Shown: in pieces, positions 25,561 to 34,986 of the stretch
Position numbering within the stretch: position 1 is the first letter of the stretch
How the letters are laid out: every line of letters begins with the position of its first letter
Origin: Candidatus Heimdallarchaeota archaeon
Lineage (GTDB): Archaea > Asgardarchaeota > Heimdallarchaeia > JABLTI01
Length of the DNA stretch: 64,000 nucleotides
Assembly: GCA_019894765.1 (NCBI GenBank)
Contig: JAGXNT010000024.1
Span: forward strand, 101,852-165,851
Reading direction: 5' to 3'
Notes under the pieces: generated by a model
Seen by the model: only the letters and a program-made list of their open reading frames with translations
What the model was told of the DNA's origin: nothing
The model's database searches: none
Made by a program: the position numbers and the translations under genes

Positions 25561-27054
25561 ATGAAGGAATACAGCATCTCAGAAATACAGAAATTAATGA
25601 AAGAAGGAAAATTAACTGCAAAGCAATTAGTGAAAATGTATCTGGATAGAATTAACAAAATAGACAAATCCGGACCAACTATTAATTCTATTATTGAAGT
25701 AAATCCTGATGCAGTAAAAATTGCAGAGAATCTTGATCAGGTTAGGAAAGAGGATAATTCCCTAGGACCACTACATGGCATTCCCATTATAGTAAAGGAT
25801 AATATCCTAACAGCGGATAAAATGATGTCAACAGCTGGTTCCCTTGCTTTGGAAGGTTTTAGATCCACTCGAGATGCTTTCATTGTACAGAAATTGAGAG
25901 ATGCTGGTGCGATAATTTTAGGGAAAGCGAATCTAAGTGAATGGGCGAATTTCCGCTCCTCTCGGTCTACAAGTGGTTGGAGTAGTCGAGGAGGACAAGC
26001 TCGCAACCCATATGTTCTAGATAGAAGTCCTTGTGGGTCCAGTTCTGGCTCAGCATCATCTGTTGCTGCAAACTTCTGCTCTGCATCTATTGGTACCGAA
26101 ACTGACGGATCAGTTGTTTGTCCGGCACATGTAAATTCCGTGGTAGGGATTAAGCCATCGATTGGTTTAGTTAGTCGAACAGGAATAATCCCCATTTCCC
26201 ATAATCAGGATACTGCAGGACCTATGGGTCGATCAGTAGAAGATGCGGCTATCTTGCTAAACGCTATTGTAGGTGTTGACAAAGAAGATGCTCAATCCAT
26301 TACAAGCGAGAAAGATATTCCCAAGGATTACACGGAATTTCTAGACGTAAATGGATTAAAAAACGCTAAAATTGGTGTTGCTCGAAACTTCTTCGGGAGA
26401 AACGACTTAGTAACAAAAGTAATTGACAAAGCAATAGAAAAAATGGAGAAAGCGGGAGCAATCATAGTCGATAAATTAATGCTTGAAAGTGTGAAAGAAT
26501 TAAGAGAACCAGAGTATGAAGTACTTCTCTATGACTTCAAAAATGATCTGAATGAATTCTTAGAGAAATTTGTACCAGAAGAATTTCCACAAACCATGAA
26601 AGAAATAATCGAGTTCAATGAGAAAAACAAAGAGAAAGTAATGCCTTATTTCGGGCAAGAACACTTTTTGAAAGCAGAAGAACGAGGACCATTAACAGAT
26701 GACGTGTACAAAGAAGCATTAGAGAAATGCCACAAATACTCTCAAGAGGAAGGTATAGACTTAGCTATCAAAGAAAACGACCTTGATGCGATTATCGCCC
26801 CGACAGGTGGACCAGCTTGGCCTATGGATTTAGTTAATGGCGATCATTTCTCAGGCGGTAGTTCTTCACTGGCAGCAGTAGCAGGTTACGCCAATATCAC
26901 AGTTCCAGTTGGGTATGTTTTTGGGCTTCCCGTTGGCTTATCATTTTTCAGTGGAGCGTTTCAAGAACCAACTCTGTTAAAAATTACTTATGCTTTTGAA
27001 CAATTAACAAAAATACGTAAACCACCAAGTTACTTGGAAACTCTTAAAATATAA
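25561..27054 (+). CDS. Amidase-signature family amidase
   Basis: About 497 residues, full length for the family. The Ser-cisSer-Lys triad is present: Lys in PIIVKDNI, cis-Ser in the Gly/Ser-rich PCGSSSGSASS segment and nucleophile Ser in GTETDGSVVCPA. Downstream are VGIKPSIGLVSRTGIIPIS and DTAGPMGRSVEDAA, as in peptide amidases and aryl-acylamidases. It hydrolyses carboxamides to acid plus ammonia. It is not GatA of the amidotransferase, whose usual partners are absent. I chose the ATG at 25561; a TTG at 25552 is possible. Confidence 0.92.
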   Translation: MKEYSISEIQKLMKEGKLTAKQLVKMYLDRINKIDKSGPTINSIIEVNPDAVKIAENLDQVRKEDNSLGPLHGIPIIVKDNILTADKMMSTAGSLALEGFRSTRDAFIVQKLRDAGAIILGKANLSEWANFRSSRSTSGWSSRGGQARNPYVLDRSPCGSSSGSASSVAANFCSASIGTETDGSVVCPAHVNSVVGIKPSIGLVSRTGIIPISHNQDTAGPMGRSVEDAAILLNAIVGVDKEDAQSITSEKDIPKDYTEFLDVNGLKNAKIGVARNFFGRNDLVTKVIDKAIEKMEKAGAIIVDKLMLESVKELREPEYEVLLYDFKNDLNEFLEKFVPEEFPQTMKEIIEFNEKNKEKVMPYFGQEHFLKAEERGPLTDDVYKEALEKCHKYSQEEGIDLAIKENDLDAIIAPTGGPAWPMDLVNGDHFSGGSSSLAAVAGYANITVPVGYVFGLPVGLSFFSGAFQEPTLLKITYAFEQLTKIRKPPSYLETLKI

Positions 27055-27082
27055 ATTGAAGACTGAAGAAATAGATTTCACT

Positions 27083-27841
27083 CTATTTCTTCGCAGGAAC
27101 TGCTTTCTTCATGATTGGTTCTGATTCTTCGCTTTTCACTATGTACTGTATATCAATTAGTCTAGTCATTCTTCGTATAACAAAGAATAGTTCAAGAAAT
27201 GCGAAGAAGAAGAATAAAACCATGTAAAAATTAACAAAAGAGCTGTAAACAAGAATAGTATCGTAGTCATTACTAAATGAGTCTGTAAAGGAAATGCACC
27301 CCAAGACTAAACTAACCACTGATGGTATTGTAAGGAAAATCAAAGGAACATAAAGTAGTCGAGTACCATATCCAATTCTTTGTAAATCTTTGAAGCAGAA
27401 ACTGAAAGCAAGGAGAAATCCTGCAAGCAACATATAAGCTATCATGTTCTTACCAAAGGAAAAAACTGACTGATAGTTTAACATATGCAATATAAGTGTG
27501 AAAATAGTAGAAAGAGAATATAATATTATGAAAACGAGTAGCAAGACTCGTGCTAATTTGAACAAGCGTTCGTTACTTTCATTTACATTCTTACTAATAA
27601 TTGTTACACTTGAGTACATCATGATTGAAGCAATTAAAATCAAAATAACATTAAAAATCTCGAAAAAACCCAAAGCTATTTCTATCGAATAATATCTGTT
27701 AGCAAAAACAGCAGAATACATAATTCCAGATATTGTTGCGATTATTGTGGAGATTAAGAAAATAATCCCACTATTCCTCATTCTAAGAAAACCCTTCATT
27801 AAACGATTATTATCCATTCCAAAACTGTAGCTTGCTCCCAT
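27083..27841 (-). CDS. Seven-helix membrane protein of unknown function
   Basis: About 252 residues with about seven hydrophobic spans and few charged residues inside them. There is a short basic C-terminal tail (IMKKAVPAKK). No transporter or enzyme motif is seen. I chose the ATG at 27841 because GGTGGG precedes it at a suitable distance. A GTG at 27868 is possible but sits inside a TATA-like AATATATAAT. It converges with the amidase gene. Confidence 0.72.
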   Translation of the reverse strand: MGASYSFGMDNNRLMKGFLRMRNSGIIFLISTIIATISGIMYSAVFANRYYSIEIALGFFEIFNVILILIASIMMYSSVTIISKNVNESNERLFKLARVLLLVFIILYSLSTIFTLILHMLNYQSVFSFGKNMIAYMLLAGFLLAFSFCFKDLQRIGYGTRLLYVPLIFLTIPSVVSLVLGCISFTDSFSNDYDTILVYSSFVNFYMVLFFFFAFLELFFVIRRMTRLIDIQYIVKSEESEPIMKKAVPAKK

Positions 27842-28024
27842 AAGTATCCCACCATTATATATTCTCACATACCTTTTTATAGGTTTAGATTTATTACATA
27901 TAAATACATATATCTACATCTATAAATAGGTTTTCAAAGAAAAAGAAAGAACTATTTGACAACTTGATAGACAATCCAAACAAAATCATCAAAGGTCTCA
28001 GACTTCAATAATTAAAGATTTTTA

Positions 28025-28043
28025 GAGAGAGTAAAACTCTCTC
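28025..28043 (-). terminator. Hairpin at the end of the aldo-keto reductase gene
   Basis: GAGAGAG (28025-28031) and CTCTCTC (28037-28043) form a perfect 7-bp stem with a 5-nt loop. It overlaps the stop codon of the minus-strand gene ending at 28042 and is followed on that strand by an AT-rich run. Confidence 0.5.
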
Positions 28044-29169
28044 ATTGAAACAACTTGACAGTCTCAGCCATTTTATCGATTACTTCAACATCGAATGGGC
28101 AACGTTCCTCGCATTCCCCACACTCGGTGCAAGCAAAAGCGTTTGGCTCGAATTCCTTATACTTGGCTTTGATTTCGTCTGTTAATTCTATTCTTGCTTG
28201 GTCATAAACTTTGAATACTCGACCAATATCAATATCAGCTGGACAAGGTTGACAGTGATTACAATAAACACATTCACCTGTAATGTATTCATCGAATTCC
28301 TTTAGAAGAAGTGAGTAATCCTTCTCTTCATCAGTGGCAGTACAGTATGCTAGCGTAGCATCTAGTTCTTCGATACTGGCAACACCTGGGACTGCGGCTG
28401 TAACTCCAACCTGACTAAGAATATAATGCAAGCATTTAGCAGGGGTAGCAATCTCTGGGATCGTTTTCTTTTCCAGACCCATACCACCAGTGCGGTATCC
28501 ACCAAAATCTACCTTGGCATTCTTACGAAATAGAACTCCCCCAGCATAAGGCTTCATTGCTATAACACCAATATTCTCTTGAGCACAAAGAGCTAATACT
28601 TTGTTACGATTGGGTAAAGCATTGTTAGCCAAATTAATCTGGAACATAATCACATCAAAATTGCCATTCTTCGCAGCTGCTTCAACCACTCCAAGACTAT
28701 GAGTGCTTATACCAATGAATTTTGCTTTGCCTTCAGCCTTAAACTTCAAGGCCAAATCAAGTGGACCATTTGATTTCAAAATTTTCTCTCTAAAGTCTTG
28801 AGGACCAAGAACGAAATGAACATGCATTATGTCAACATAATCAGTTTTCATTACCCTAAGATACTCTTCAAAAGTATTAGTGCAAGATTTGATGCTTCTA
28901 TTCTTCTTGTACTTGCCTTTGTATTCTGATGAACCAAGATGATGGACAAGAACGATTTTATCTCTATAGCCCTCTATTGCTTTGCTAACTTTTGTTAAAT
29001 GCTCTTCAAAATTGAAAATTATATCGAAATAATTCACACCACTCTCAATGGCTTTTCTTATTACGGAAGTAATAAGTTCTGGTGATTTTTTTTCCAACCA
29101 CTCAGTGCCAATACTTACCTCGCTAACTTCTAAACCTGTTCTACCTAATGTTCTATACTTCACAGTCAA
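28042..29169 (-). CDS. Aldo-keto reductase fused to a 2x[4Fe-4S] ferredoxin domain
   Basis: 375 residues. The N-terminal TIM barrel (1-285) has the AKR start RTLGRTGLEVSEVSIG and GISTHSLGVVEAA. The C-terminus carries two cysteine clusters: CVYCNHCQPCP and CTECGECEERCP. Two 4Fe-4S clusters suggest electron transfer to or from the barrel. The usual catalytic Tyr and Lys of AKRs appear replaced: the Asp-Tyr loop reads YFDIIFNFEEH and the Lys strand reads KIVLVHHLG. The chemistry may therefore differ from NADPH-dependent carbonyl reduction. The gene is followed by a hairpin terminator and is 63 nt upstream (same strand side) of RidA. Confidence 0.92.
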   Translation of the reverse strand: MTVKYRTLGRTGLEVSEVSIGTEWLEKKSPELITSVIRKAIESGVNYFDIIFNFEEHLTKVSKAIEGYRDKIVLVHHLGSSEYKGKYKKNRSIKSCTNTFEEYLRVMKTDYVDIMHVHFVLGPQDFREKILKSNGPLDLALKFKAEGKAKFIGISTHSLGVVEAAAKNGNFDVIMFQINLANNALPNRNKVLALCAQENIGVIAMKPYAGGVLFRKNAKVDFGGYRTGGMGLEKKTIPEIATPAKCLHYILSQVGVTAAVPGVASIEELDATLAYCTATDEEKDYSLLLKEFDEYITGECVYCNHCQPCPADIDIGRVFKVYDQARIELTDEIKAKYKEFEPNAFACTECGECEERCPFDVEVIDKMAETVKLFQ

Positions 29170-29232
29170 ACCTCAAAATAACATCTATAAGAACGAACTT
29201 CCAAGCAAGGATAATATTTGAATATCTTTCGA

Positions 29233-29622
29233 TTACTCTTGAAATGCAATCGCATCAAGCTCAATCAAACAGTTGTAATGCAAAGTTTTCGTTGGGACAA
29301 TAGTTCGAGCTGGTCTGTGGTCACCAAAGAACTCAGCATACAGGGTATTTATCCTATCCCAATAATTAATGTCAGAGATATAAATCGTGGTTCTCAGAAC
29401 TTTATCAATGCTGCTGTTTGCAGCTTCAAGGATAGTCTTCAATTTTTCAAGAACAATCAATGTTTGATCCTCAATATTATCAGATGAAGGAACACGTTCT
29501 CCTTTCTTTAATGGTAATTGTCCAGAAACGTAAACAATTTTTTCGTGGACAACTGCTGGTGAATAATGCGCTTTTGTCTTTTTATTTTCTTTATCCAAAT
29601 ATACAAACTCCAAAATTCTCAC
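29233..29622 (-). CDS. RidA (YjgF/YER057c/UK114) family protein
   Basis: 129 residues, the normal length. Members are trimeric enamine/imine deaminases that clear 2-aminoacrylate, or related hydrolases. Visible features are HEKIVYVSGQLPL, a DQTLIVLEKLKTILEAANSS helix with KVLRTTIYISD, and the C-terminal RPARTIVPTKTL. The RPAR Arg corresponds to the substrate-carboxylate Arg. It lies upstream of the ferredoxin-fused reductase on the same strand and is probably co-transcribed; it is divergent from the nitrilase. Confidence 0.9.
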   Translation of the reverse strand: MRILEFVYLDKENKKTKAHYSPAVVHEKIVYVSGQLPLKKGERVPSSDNIEDQTLIVLEKLKTILEAANSSIDKVLRTTIYISDINYWDRINTLYAEFFGDHRPARTIVPTKTLHYNCLIELDAIAFQE

Positions 29623-29708
29623 CTTTGAATGATAATTACTGTTACCTCATATACAATATTTATTTATTCTTCAATTGTTCATTAAACAAAAAGAAATGTG
29701 TGAGTAAA

Positions 29709-30674
29709 ATGGCAAAATCGGTCAAAGTAGCAGTAGTACAAGAAGTATCAGCAGTAATGCAGAAGGAAGCTTGCATAGAGAAAGTAAGGAAGCTAACTAA
29801 AGAAGCAGGAGACAAAGGAGCGAAATTAGTACTTTTTCCCGAAGCGTTTATTCCAGCATACCCCAGAGGATTATTTTTTGGCACTAAAGTTGGGAGTCGA
29901 TCTGAAGAGGGAAAGCAAGACTTTGCTCGTTATTGGGAGAATTCCATAGCAATTCCTAGTGAGGATGCTAATGCTCTTGGAAAGATAGCAAAAGAGAATA
30001 GTGTCTACCTTGTCATTGGTATTGTTGAGAGAGAATCTGAATTTAAAGGGGGAACACTATACTGCACACTATTATACTTTGATCCTAAAGGAAAGCTACT
30101 TGGCAAACATAGAAAACTGAAACCTACAGGATCTGAACGATTGATTTGGGGAGAAGGGGATGGCAGTACACTCACAGTTATTGATTCTCTATATGGTAAA
30201 ATTGGGGGACTAATTTGCTGGGAAAATTATATGCCACTAGCACGTACAGCAATTTACTCTAAGGGAACTGATATTTATGTTGCTCCCACAGCTGATGCTC
30301 GTGATAGTTGGCAAGCGACCTTACAACATATTGCTTTAGAGGGACGCTGTTTTGTTTTATCTTGCAATCAATATGTCACAAAAGACATGTATCCAAAAGA
30401 TCTAGCTTGCTACGATGAATTGAAAAGCTCTCCAGAAATTCTCTCTCGAGGTGGAAGTGCAATAATTGATCCAAATGGGAAGTATCTGGCAGGACCATTA
30501 TTCGATAAGACTGGTATTTTGTATGCTGATTTGGATTTATCCTTAATCCCAAAAACACGATTTGATTTTGATGTTGTTGGACACTACTCAAGACCAGATG
30601 TATTTCAGTTAATTATTGATGAACGAAAAAAAGATTCTACTACAAGAATTAAAGAAAACAAAGAGGAAAAATAA
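29709..30674 (+). CDS. Nitrilase (carbon-nitrogen hydrolase, branch 1)
   Basis: 321 residues from the ATG at 29709. An upstream extension of the frame overlaps the antisense RidA gene and is not credible. The catalytic triad is clear: Glu45 in LVLFPEAF, Lys in HRKLKPT and Cys in GGLICWENYMP. The HRKLKPT, GEGDGS and ICWENYMPLAR blocks match true nitrilases (cyanoalanine/aliphatic type) rather than amidases of the same superfamily. It converts nitriles to carboxylic acid plus ammonia, cytosolic. The stop is 3 nt from the stop of the converging GNAT gene. Confidence 0.93.
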   Translation: MAKSVKVAVVQEVSAVMQKEACIEKVRKLTKEAGDKGAKLVLFPEAFIPAYPRGLFFGTKVGSRSEEGKQDFARYWENSIAIPSEDANALGKIAKENSVYLVIGIVERESEFKGGTLYCTLLYFDPKGKLLGKHRKLKPTGSERLIWGEGDGSTLTVIDSLYGKIGGLICWENYMPLARTAIYSKGTDIYVAPTADARDSWQATLQHIALEGRCFVLSCNQYVTKDMYPKDLACYDELKSSPEILSRGGSAIIDPNGKYLAGPLFDKTGILYADLDLSLIPKTRFDFDVVGHYSRPDVFQLIIDERKKDSTTRIKENKEEK

Positions 30675-30676
30675 TT

Positions 30677-31507
30677 CTATTTTTCGCAATAAATGAGATT
30701 CGCAGTTTTATACATTTTGTAGCCAAGTTTTGTGTAGAGATTTTGAGCGATTTTGTTTTCAACTCGAACAAACAGCGTAGAAATTTCCTTCTTTGCTAAT
30801 ACAGCACGAGTTAATGCAGTAGTTAAAATCTCTCCATATTTCTGACCTCGAAATTCTTCTAGAACGAAGATATTGCCCAGTTGTGCTAGTCTAGGAGTCT
30901 CGAAATGTGTTCCTCCACAAGCAATTATTTGATCATCATTTTCAATGAAATGATAGAAGCCACTTTCGAGCTGCTTCGGATGCCATGGTCCAGATCCTAT
31001 TGCTTGATAGAATTCATCGATTCGATTAACATCCTCAGGTGTTGCCTTTTTTAGAAGAGGGGATAGGATTTCTTTAGGATTATCTTGAGCATGGATTGTC
31101 ATGCAATAATCTACTGCTACACTCCCTACTTTGAAGAATTCAGTAATATCTTGTTCATCTAACTCAAGCGACAAGATGAGAAATGATTCCGGCAATATTT
31201 CTCTTAAGAACTCCATTATTTTGACAAAAATTCTTCTCTCTAATTTCACTGGGAGAACAATAGAAGGCATGTGAAATCCAATGAAAACAATGAAGAAACT
31301 TACCAGCTCTTTTTGCTCAGTGAATACACCATAGATTCTTGCCAAATCTATACAAGGTGGATACAAATCACCAATTAGAACTAAATTGTCAAGATAATTA
31401 ACATGAGCAATTTGTCGGCATTTTTTCAGCAAACGGTTTTCATGCTTCTCTATTAATCGAATCTCCATATAGTCGAGCTTATGGCATAAAGTATTTAAGT
31501 TTTTCAA
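30677..31507 (-). CDS. GNAT-family N-acetyltransferase with an extra N-terminal domain
   Basis: 276 residues. The C-terminal half is a GNAT domain: LAQLGNIFVLEEFRGQKYGE is motif A with RGQKYG, and NKIAQNLYTKLGYK is motif B. The N-terminal ~140 residues (LVLIGDLYPPCIDLARIYGVF and onward) look like a degenerate second GNAT of the type found in some double-GNAT proteins (FeeM/DUF4081-like). The substrate is unknown. It converges with the nitrilase gene. Confidence 0.82.
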   Translation of the reverse strand: MKNLNTLCHKLDYMEIRLIEKHENRLLKKCRQIAHVNYLDNLVLIGDLYPPCIDLARIYGVFTEQKELVSFFIVFIGFHMPSIVLPVKLERRIFVKIMEFLREILPESFLILSLELDEQDITEFFKVGSVAVDYCMTIHAQDNPKEILSPLLKKATPEDVNRIDEFYQAIGSGPWHPKQLESGFYHFIENDDQIIACGGTHFETPRLAQLGNIFVLEEFRGQKYGEILTTALTRAVLAKKEISTLFVRVENKIAQNLYTKLGYKMYKTANLIYCEK

Positions 31508-31561
31508 AGCATTGTCATTGAATTATACTTACTGAATGTTTTTCAAGTGGAGAACAAATAC

Positions 31562-32020
31562 ATGTCAAAAAGTACTAAATATTGTGAATCGTGTGGAGCG
31601 AAAAATAAAGCTGATGCAAAGTTTTGTGATGATTGCGGAAAACCATTTGATAAACCCGAAAAAACAACAGGAGATAAACCTTCTCGAGTTTCGGAAGGTG
31701 TCGGTTTAGAAGTCGTTTCATTAGTTACGAGTATTCTTGGATTTACTTGTTTACCTTTGATTGGTTTTGTTATTGCAATTATAACTGGTTTAATGTCTAC
31801 AAATCCCAAAGAAAACAAATACGCAAAAGCTGGTATCATGATTGGTTCTCTTGGATTAATAGTACCATTTTTCGTTTTAGGTATCATTGGTATTATTGGT
31901 GGAGTTATAGATGGTACTGATGATTTACTTTGGGCAATCATTTTAGGGACAATTGCTCTGATATTATCTGGAGTTGGCTTATTCTTCTTTATTAGATGGA
32001 TAAGAAAACCAGCAGCTTAA
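31562..32020 (+). CDS. Zinc-ribbon membrane protein (DUF4190-like)
   Basis: About 152 residues. An N-terminal zinc ribbon has CESCG and CDDCG, two Cys-x2-Cys knuckles 11 residues apart. Then comes a low-complexity linker, and then two or three membrane helices. The first has a Gly-rich ITGLMSTNPKENKYAKAGIMIG hairpin typical of DUF4190. The same helix-hairpin module also ends the acyltransferase at 42749-44578. The function is unknown. I chose the ATG at 31562; a GTG at 31547 is possible. A terminator hairpin follows at 32025. Confidence 0.78.
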   Translation: MSKSTKYCESCGAKNKADAKFCDDCGKPFDKPEKTTGDKPSRVSEGVGLEVVSLVTSILGFTCLPLIGFVIAIITGLMSTNPKENKYAKAGIMIGSLGLIVPFFVLGIIGIIGGVIDGTDDLLWAIILGTIALILSGVGLFFFIRWIRKPAA

Positions 32021-32024
32021 GTAC

Positions 32025-32052
32025 ATCCTCACTCTGAGGATTCTTTCTTTTT
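32025..32052 (+). terminator. Intrinsic terminator after the zinc-ribbon gene
   Basis: ATCCTC (32025-32030) and GAGGAT (32036-32041) form a 6-bp stem with a 5-nt loop, directly followed by TCTTTCTTTTTTTCC. Confidence 0.6.
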
Positions 32053-32128
32053 TTCCTAATTTTCTATAGATTTAAATATGTCGCGAGACCATTATGTTCT
32101 AACAACGAGGGAAAGGTTGTTTTAGTAT

Positions 32129-32668
32129 TTGACTAAAAGGAACAAAAGTAAAACTGATAGTGGAAACTCTAAGAAAAGTTTCCTTGAAAAACTTCCCTCA
32201 AAAGTTCCGTTTGTTCCTATAGTAAGACGACCAGATTTTCAATTGCGCAGAATTAGAATGAGAGCACCGAGGAAAATAAGTGCAACTTTCATCATATTTC
32301 TAATGCTTTTGGGAGTCTTCTATATTCTCATAGGCGGCTTTTATTATTCGTCAAATGATGAGAATTATGCAATCGTCGATCATCCAATTACACACAAACC
32401 ATCGGTAATCTGGATGTATACATATGAAGATCAAACCATTTTTGAGGGTGTAGCAGTAGGTATACTGATTTATATTGGCGCTGGTGGATTCTATTTGGTC
32501 CACAAAGCATCGCATTATGCGTATACACCTGCAACGGTTACGAAGTATCTATGTATAGGCATAGGACTTGCTCTGCTTACGATTCTAGCTGTAACAGTGT
32601 TAGTTAGCTACAAAGTTGGAATTCTCGAAGAATGGTTAGAGAATATAAGTGCGGCACTGAGTGCCTAA
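32129..32668 (+). CDS. Three-helix membrane protein with basic N-terminus
   Basis: 179 residues starting at a TTG. Residues 1-50 are very basic and predicted cytoplasmic. Helix 1 is FIIFLMLLGVFYILIGGFYY, followed by an outside segment with DHPITHKPSVIWMYTYEDQ. Helix 2 is AVGILIYIGAGGFYLVH, and helix 3 is IGIGLALLTILAVTVLVSY. I do not recognise the family. The length and topology resemble subunits that anchor soluble partners, but nothing in the neighbourhood supports a specific role. It has its own TATA-like TTTAAATATG near 32070. Confidence 0.68.
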   Translation: MTKRNKSKTDSGNSKKSFLEKLPSKVPFVPIVRRPDFQLRRIRMRAPRKISATFIIFLMLLGVFYILIGGFYYSSNDENYAIVDHPITHKPSVIWMYTYEDQTIFEGVAVGILIYIGAGGFYLVHKASHYAYTPATVTKYLCIGIGLALLTILAVTVLVSYKVGILEEWLENISAALSA

Positions 32669-32695
32669 CTTTTTTCTTTTTTTAGTTGAAGATGA

Positions 32696-33601
32696 TTAAT
32701 CAATCATCAAATGCAATTTTTCAGAATCTGAGATTCGTTTATGATCAACTTCTGCGGCAATATAACCAAAGCTAGCCCAATTCTCTAACTTGAGGATCTC
32801 TTCAAGAATATGTTTTGCATCATCTTTCTTTTCATTATAAAAGTACCAATTTGCTATGCCATAGCCTATAGTAGATAAACCCATAGAACCTTGTTTTCGA
32901 GCTTTTTCCAGTAATTGCTCAGGGGTTATTTTACCTTTATACATGAGTATGCAGTCAAAGTATTGATGATTCTCTATAATTTCCAAATCGTCACCGATTT
33001 TTTCAAGATGCATATCTGCTTCCCATTTCATATTGAGTAACCTAAGAGTCATATAAAGCCAATGAGCAGTGGAGACTATCTTGTCATCATTATCTGATAT
33101 CTCTAAACAATGCCTATAAGCGAGATTTGCTTTTGCTAAATCTCCATCAAGATAGTATGCTAAACCCAGATGGTACCAAATATTTGAATGAAGAGAACTA
33201 ATAGGTATACCTTTAGGATTCGGGAAACCATCTGGTTCGATTTCATCAGCTTTTCGGTAAATTAATTGACCAGCTTTCTCAAAATCTGAAATTGCTTGTT
33301 TAAATAAACGCAAAGTAATGAAGCGATGCCCCCGATGTCTATACATTCGAGCATCTTCCGGAAATTGCTTTATACCTTTACTAAAAATCGCGATTGCACT
33401 TCGATATTTCCCGAGGTAGGCAGTTCGTCTTCCCAACCAAATGAGATTATCCGCATTTGTAGGATTCTTTTCGTATTCTTTCAAGGCTTTAAAATACTTC
33501 TTCACCACATCAGATGTTTCAGATGGATGTGGTTGTTGAAACAGTGGTTCACCTGTTACAGAAAATCCTTCAATTTCAGCAAACAGTTTTTCGTCATCCA
33601 T
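32696..33601 (-). CDS. TPR-repeat protein
   Basis: 301 residues built of tetratricopeptide-like helix pairs. Clear repeats are ADNLIWLGRRTAYLGKYRSAIAIF, ARMYRHRGHRFITLRLFKQAISDF and SNIWYHLGLAYYLDGDLAKANLAY, with the usual W/Y-G-A pattern. The N-terminus has FQQPHPSETSDVVKKYFKALKEYEKNP. This architecture occurs in many bacteria and archaea as a soluble scaffold. The partner is unknown. It converges with the membrane protein at 32129 (stops 27 nt apart). Confidence 0.85.
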   Translation of the reverse strand: MDDEKLFAEIEGFSVTGEPLFQQPHPSETSDVVKKYFKALKEYEKNPTNADNLIWLGRRTAYLGKYRSAIAIFSKGIKQFPEDARMYRHRGHRFITLRLFKQAISDFEKAGQLIYRKADEIEPDGFPNPKGIPISSLHSNIWYHLGLAYYLDGDLAKANLAYRHCLEISDNDDKIVSTAHWLYMTLRLLNMKWEADMHLEKIGDDLEIIENHQYFDCILMYKGKITPEQLLEKARKQGSMGLSTIGYGIANWYFYNEKKDDAKHILEEILKLENWASFGYIAAEVDHKRISDSEKLHLMID

Positions 33602-33661
33602 ATCAACGAATCTCCTAGATTATTTTAGAATTAACTATTCATAATTTTTTCCTAAAATGAT

Positions 33662-34900
33662 TTATTTCGATTTTCTTTTCTGAATCACTTTAATTAAACC
33701 AAATATACCTACAAAAACAAAATAAATTAAGCTAATTATTCCCATGAAAACGAAACTGTATTCTGTGTAAAAAATGAAATTTACTTGAGCATTTGAAGCT
33801 GTGAATGCTTGCATTACATAATAGGCAGGCTTTATTGTGACTGTTGAACCTACTAAACAAGATTTCCGGTGTTGAGGAATCGCACCACCTTGAGTGAGTT
33901 TGAAATAATAAGCTTCTTCGATTCCAATCCCATCTAAAGTTTCAATTGATTCCTTTAGATGCCTAGCTTGGGAGTCTCGAGTATATTTTTCCCAACTAAG
34001 ATTTGGTCCACCAAATTCTGATACAATTATTGGAACTCCTGGAACTAAATCATTCATCATTGTAACATAGGTTCCCCAATTTTCGTAGTCATCATAGAAG
34101 TGAAGATCAAGTTCATCATAAGAAGCATTAGCTAAGACATAATTTACTCGAGCAACTCCCTCTTTAACAAATTCGGATGCCATTAATCCCTCAAGTTCTG
34201 CGCCTGTTAAGATGGTTGCATTAGTTCCTATTCTATAGAAATCGGTATAGTTGTAATATGCTGCAGCTATTCGAAGATTCGCAGTTGCTATTCCCCCTAG
34301 TACAAAGGTTGTATCTGGGATGGTCTCATTAGCAATTTCATAAACAGTATTTGAATAATTGACATATTGCTCTGCTGTTCCTATGAATTGGTATTCATTA
34401 GGCCACTCATTTCCGAACTGGATTTTGTGAATATTGTAATCAGCATACCTTGTAAAAAGAGCCTGAAGAAACACTTCAAAAGCTGTTACGTTCTTATATG
34501 TTGAAGATTCTGGAGTTTTTTGATCGACATTCCACTCCGGACCATCAGAGCTAATGGTTAACAGAATATCGATATTATTCTCATTGAAGAATTGCATTCT
34601 CTTATCAAATCCAGACCAAGTAAAATGTCCCTCATTCGCTTCTATGTAACTCCAACTTACTCCTGTTCTAACTAAATCTATATTGAGTTTTTCCATATGA
34701 TTTTTTGAAAATTTTCTTTGCTGCTCGTTCTTTAACGGAGGATAAGATAATCCCATTCGGAAGTTATCAATGGACACACCCTCAAGATCTAACTTCTTAT
34801 TTGAACCAATAGCATAGAGAGTACCAAAACAGGTAAAAAATGATAGGAAAACTAATCCTAAACCAATAAAAACAGCAATCCTTTTCCGCACAAGCGTCAC
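33662..34900 (-). CDS. Membrane-anchored glycoside hydrolase-like TIM barrel (clan GH-A)
   Basis: 412 residues with membrane segments at both ends. The N-terminal hydrophobic helix could be a signal or anchor, and a C-terminal helix with the basic tail KVIQKRKSK follows. The barrel has LDLVRTGVSWSYIEANEG-type strands. GNEWPNE is at the expected position of the acid/base Glu (after strand 4) and IIVSEFGGP at that of the nucleophile Glu (strand 7). These are the hallmarks of clan GH-A (GH39/GH5-like). It would face outside the cell and cleave beta-linked sugars. The start is a GTG at 34900. The C-terminal anchor resembles that of the secreted peptidases of this window. Confidence 0.82.
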   Translation of the reverse strand: MTLVRKRIAVFIGLGLVFLSFFTCFGTLYAIGSNKKLDLEGVSIDNFRMGLSYPPLKNEQQRKFSKNHMEKLNIDLVRTGVSWSYIEANEGHFTWSGFDKRMQFFNENNIDILLTISSDGPEWNVDQKTPESSTYKNVTAFEVFLQALFTRYADYNIHKIQFGNEWPNEYQFIGTAEQYVNYSNTVYEIANETIPDTTFVLGGIATANLRIAAAYYNYTDFYRIGTNATILTGAELEGLMASEFVKEGVARVNYVLANASYDELDLHFYDDYENWGTYVTMMNDLVPGVPIIVSEFGGPNLSWEKYTRDSQARHLKESIETLDGIGIEEAYYFKLTQGGAIPQHRKSCLVGSTVTIKPAYYVMQAFTASNAQVNFIFYTEYSFVFMGIISLIYFVFVGIFGLIKVIQKRKSK

Positions 34901-34986
34901 ATCTTGAGTAATGTATTTTTATTCCAATATTTTTAATATAGACATTTAATCTTAAATAGTTAGAGTAATAATAAAGGTCGAAGAAA

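Noticed and set aside
29460..29708. An 83-codon upstream extension of the nitrilase frame
   Set aside because: It overlaps the antisense RidA gene and has no family similarity; the ATG at 29709 gives the normal nitrilase N-terminus.
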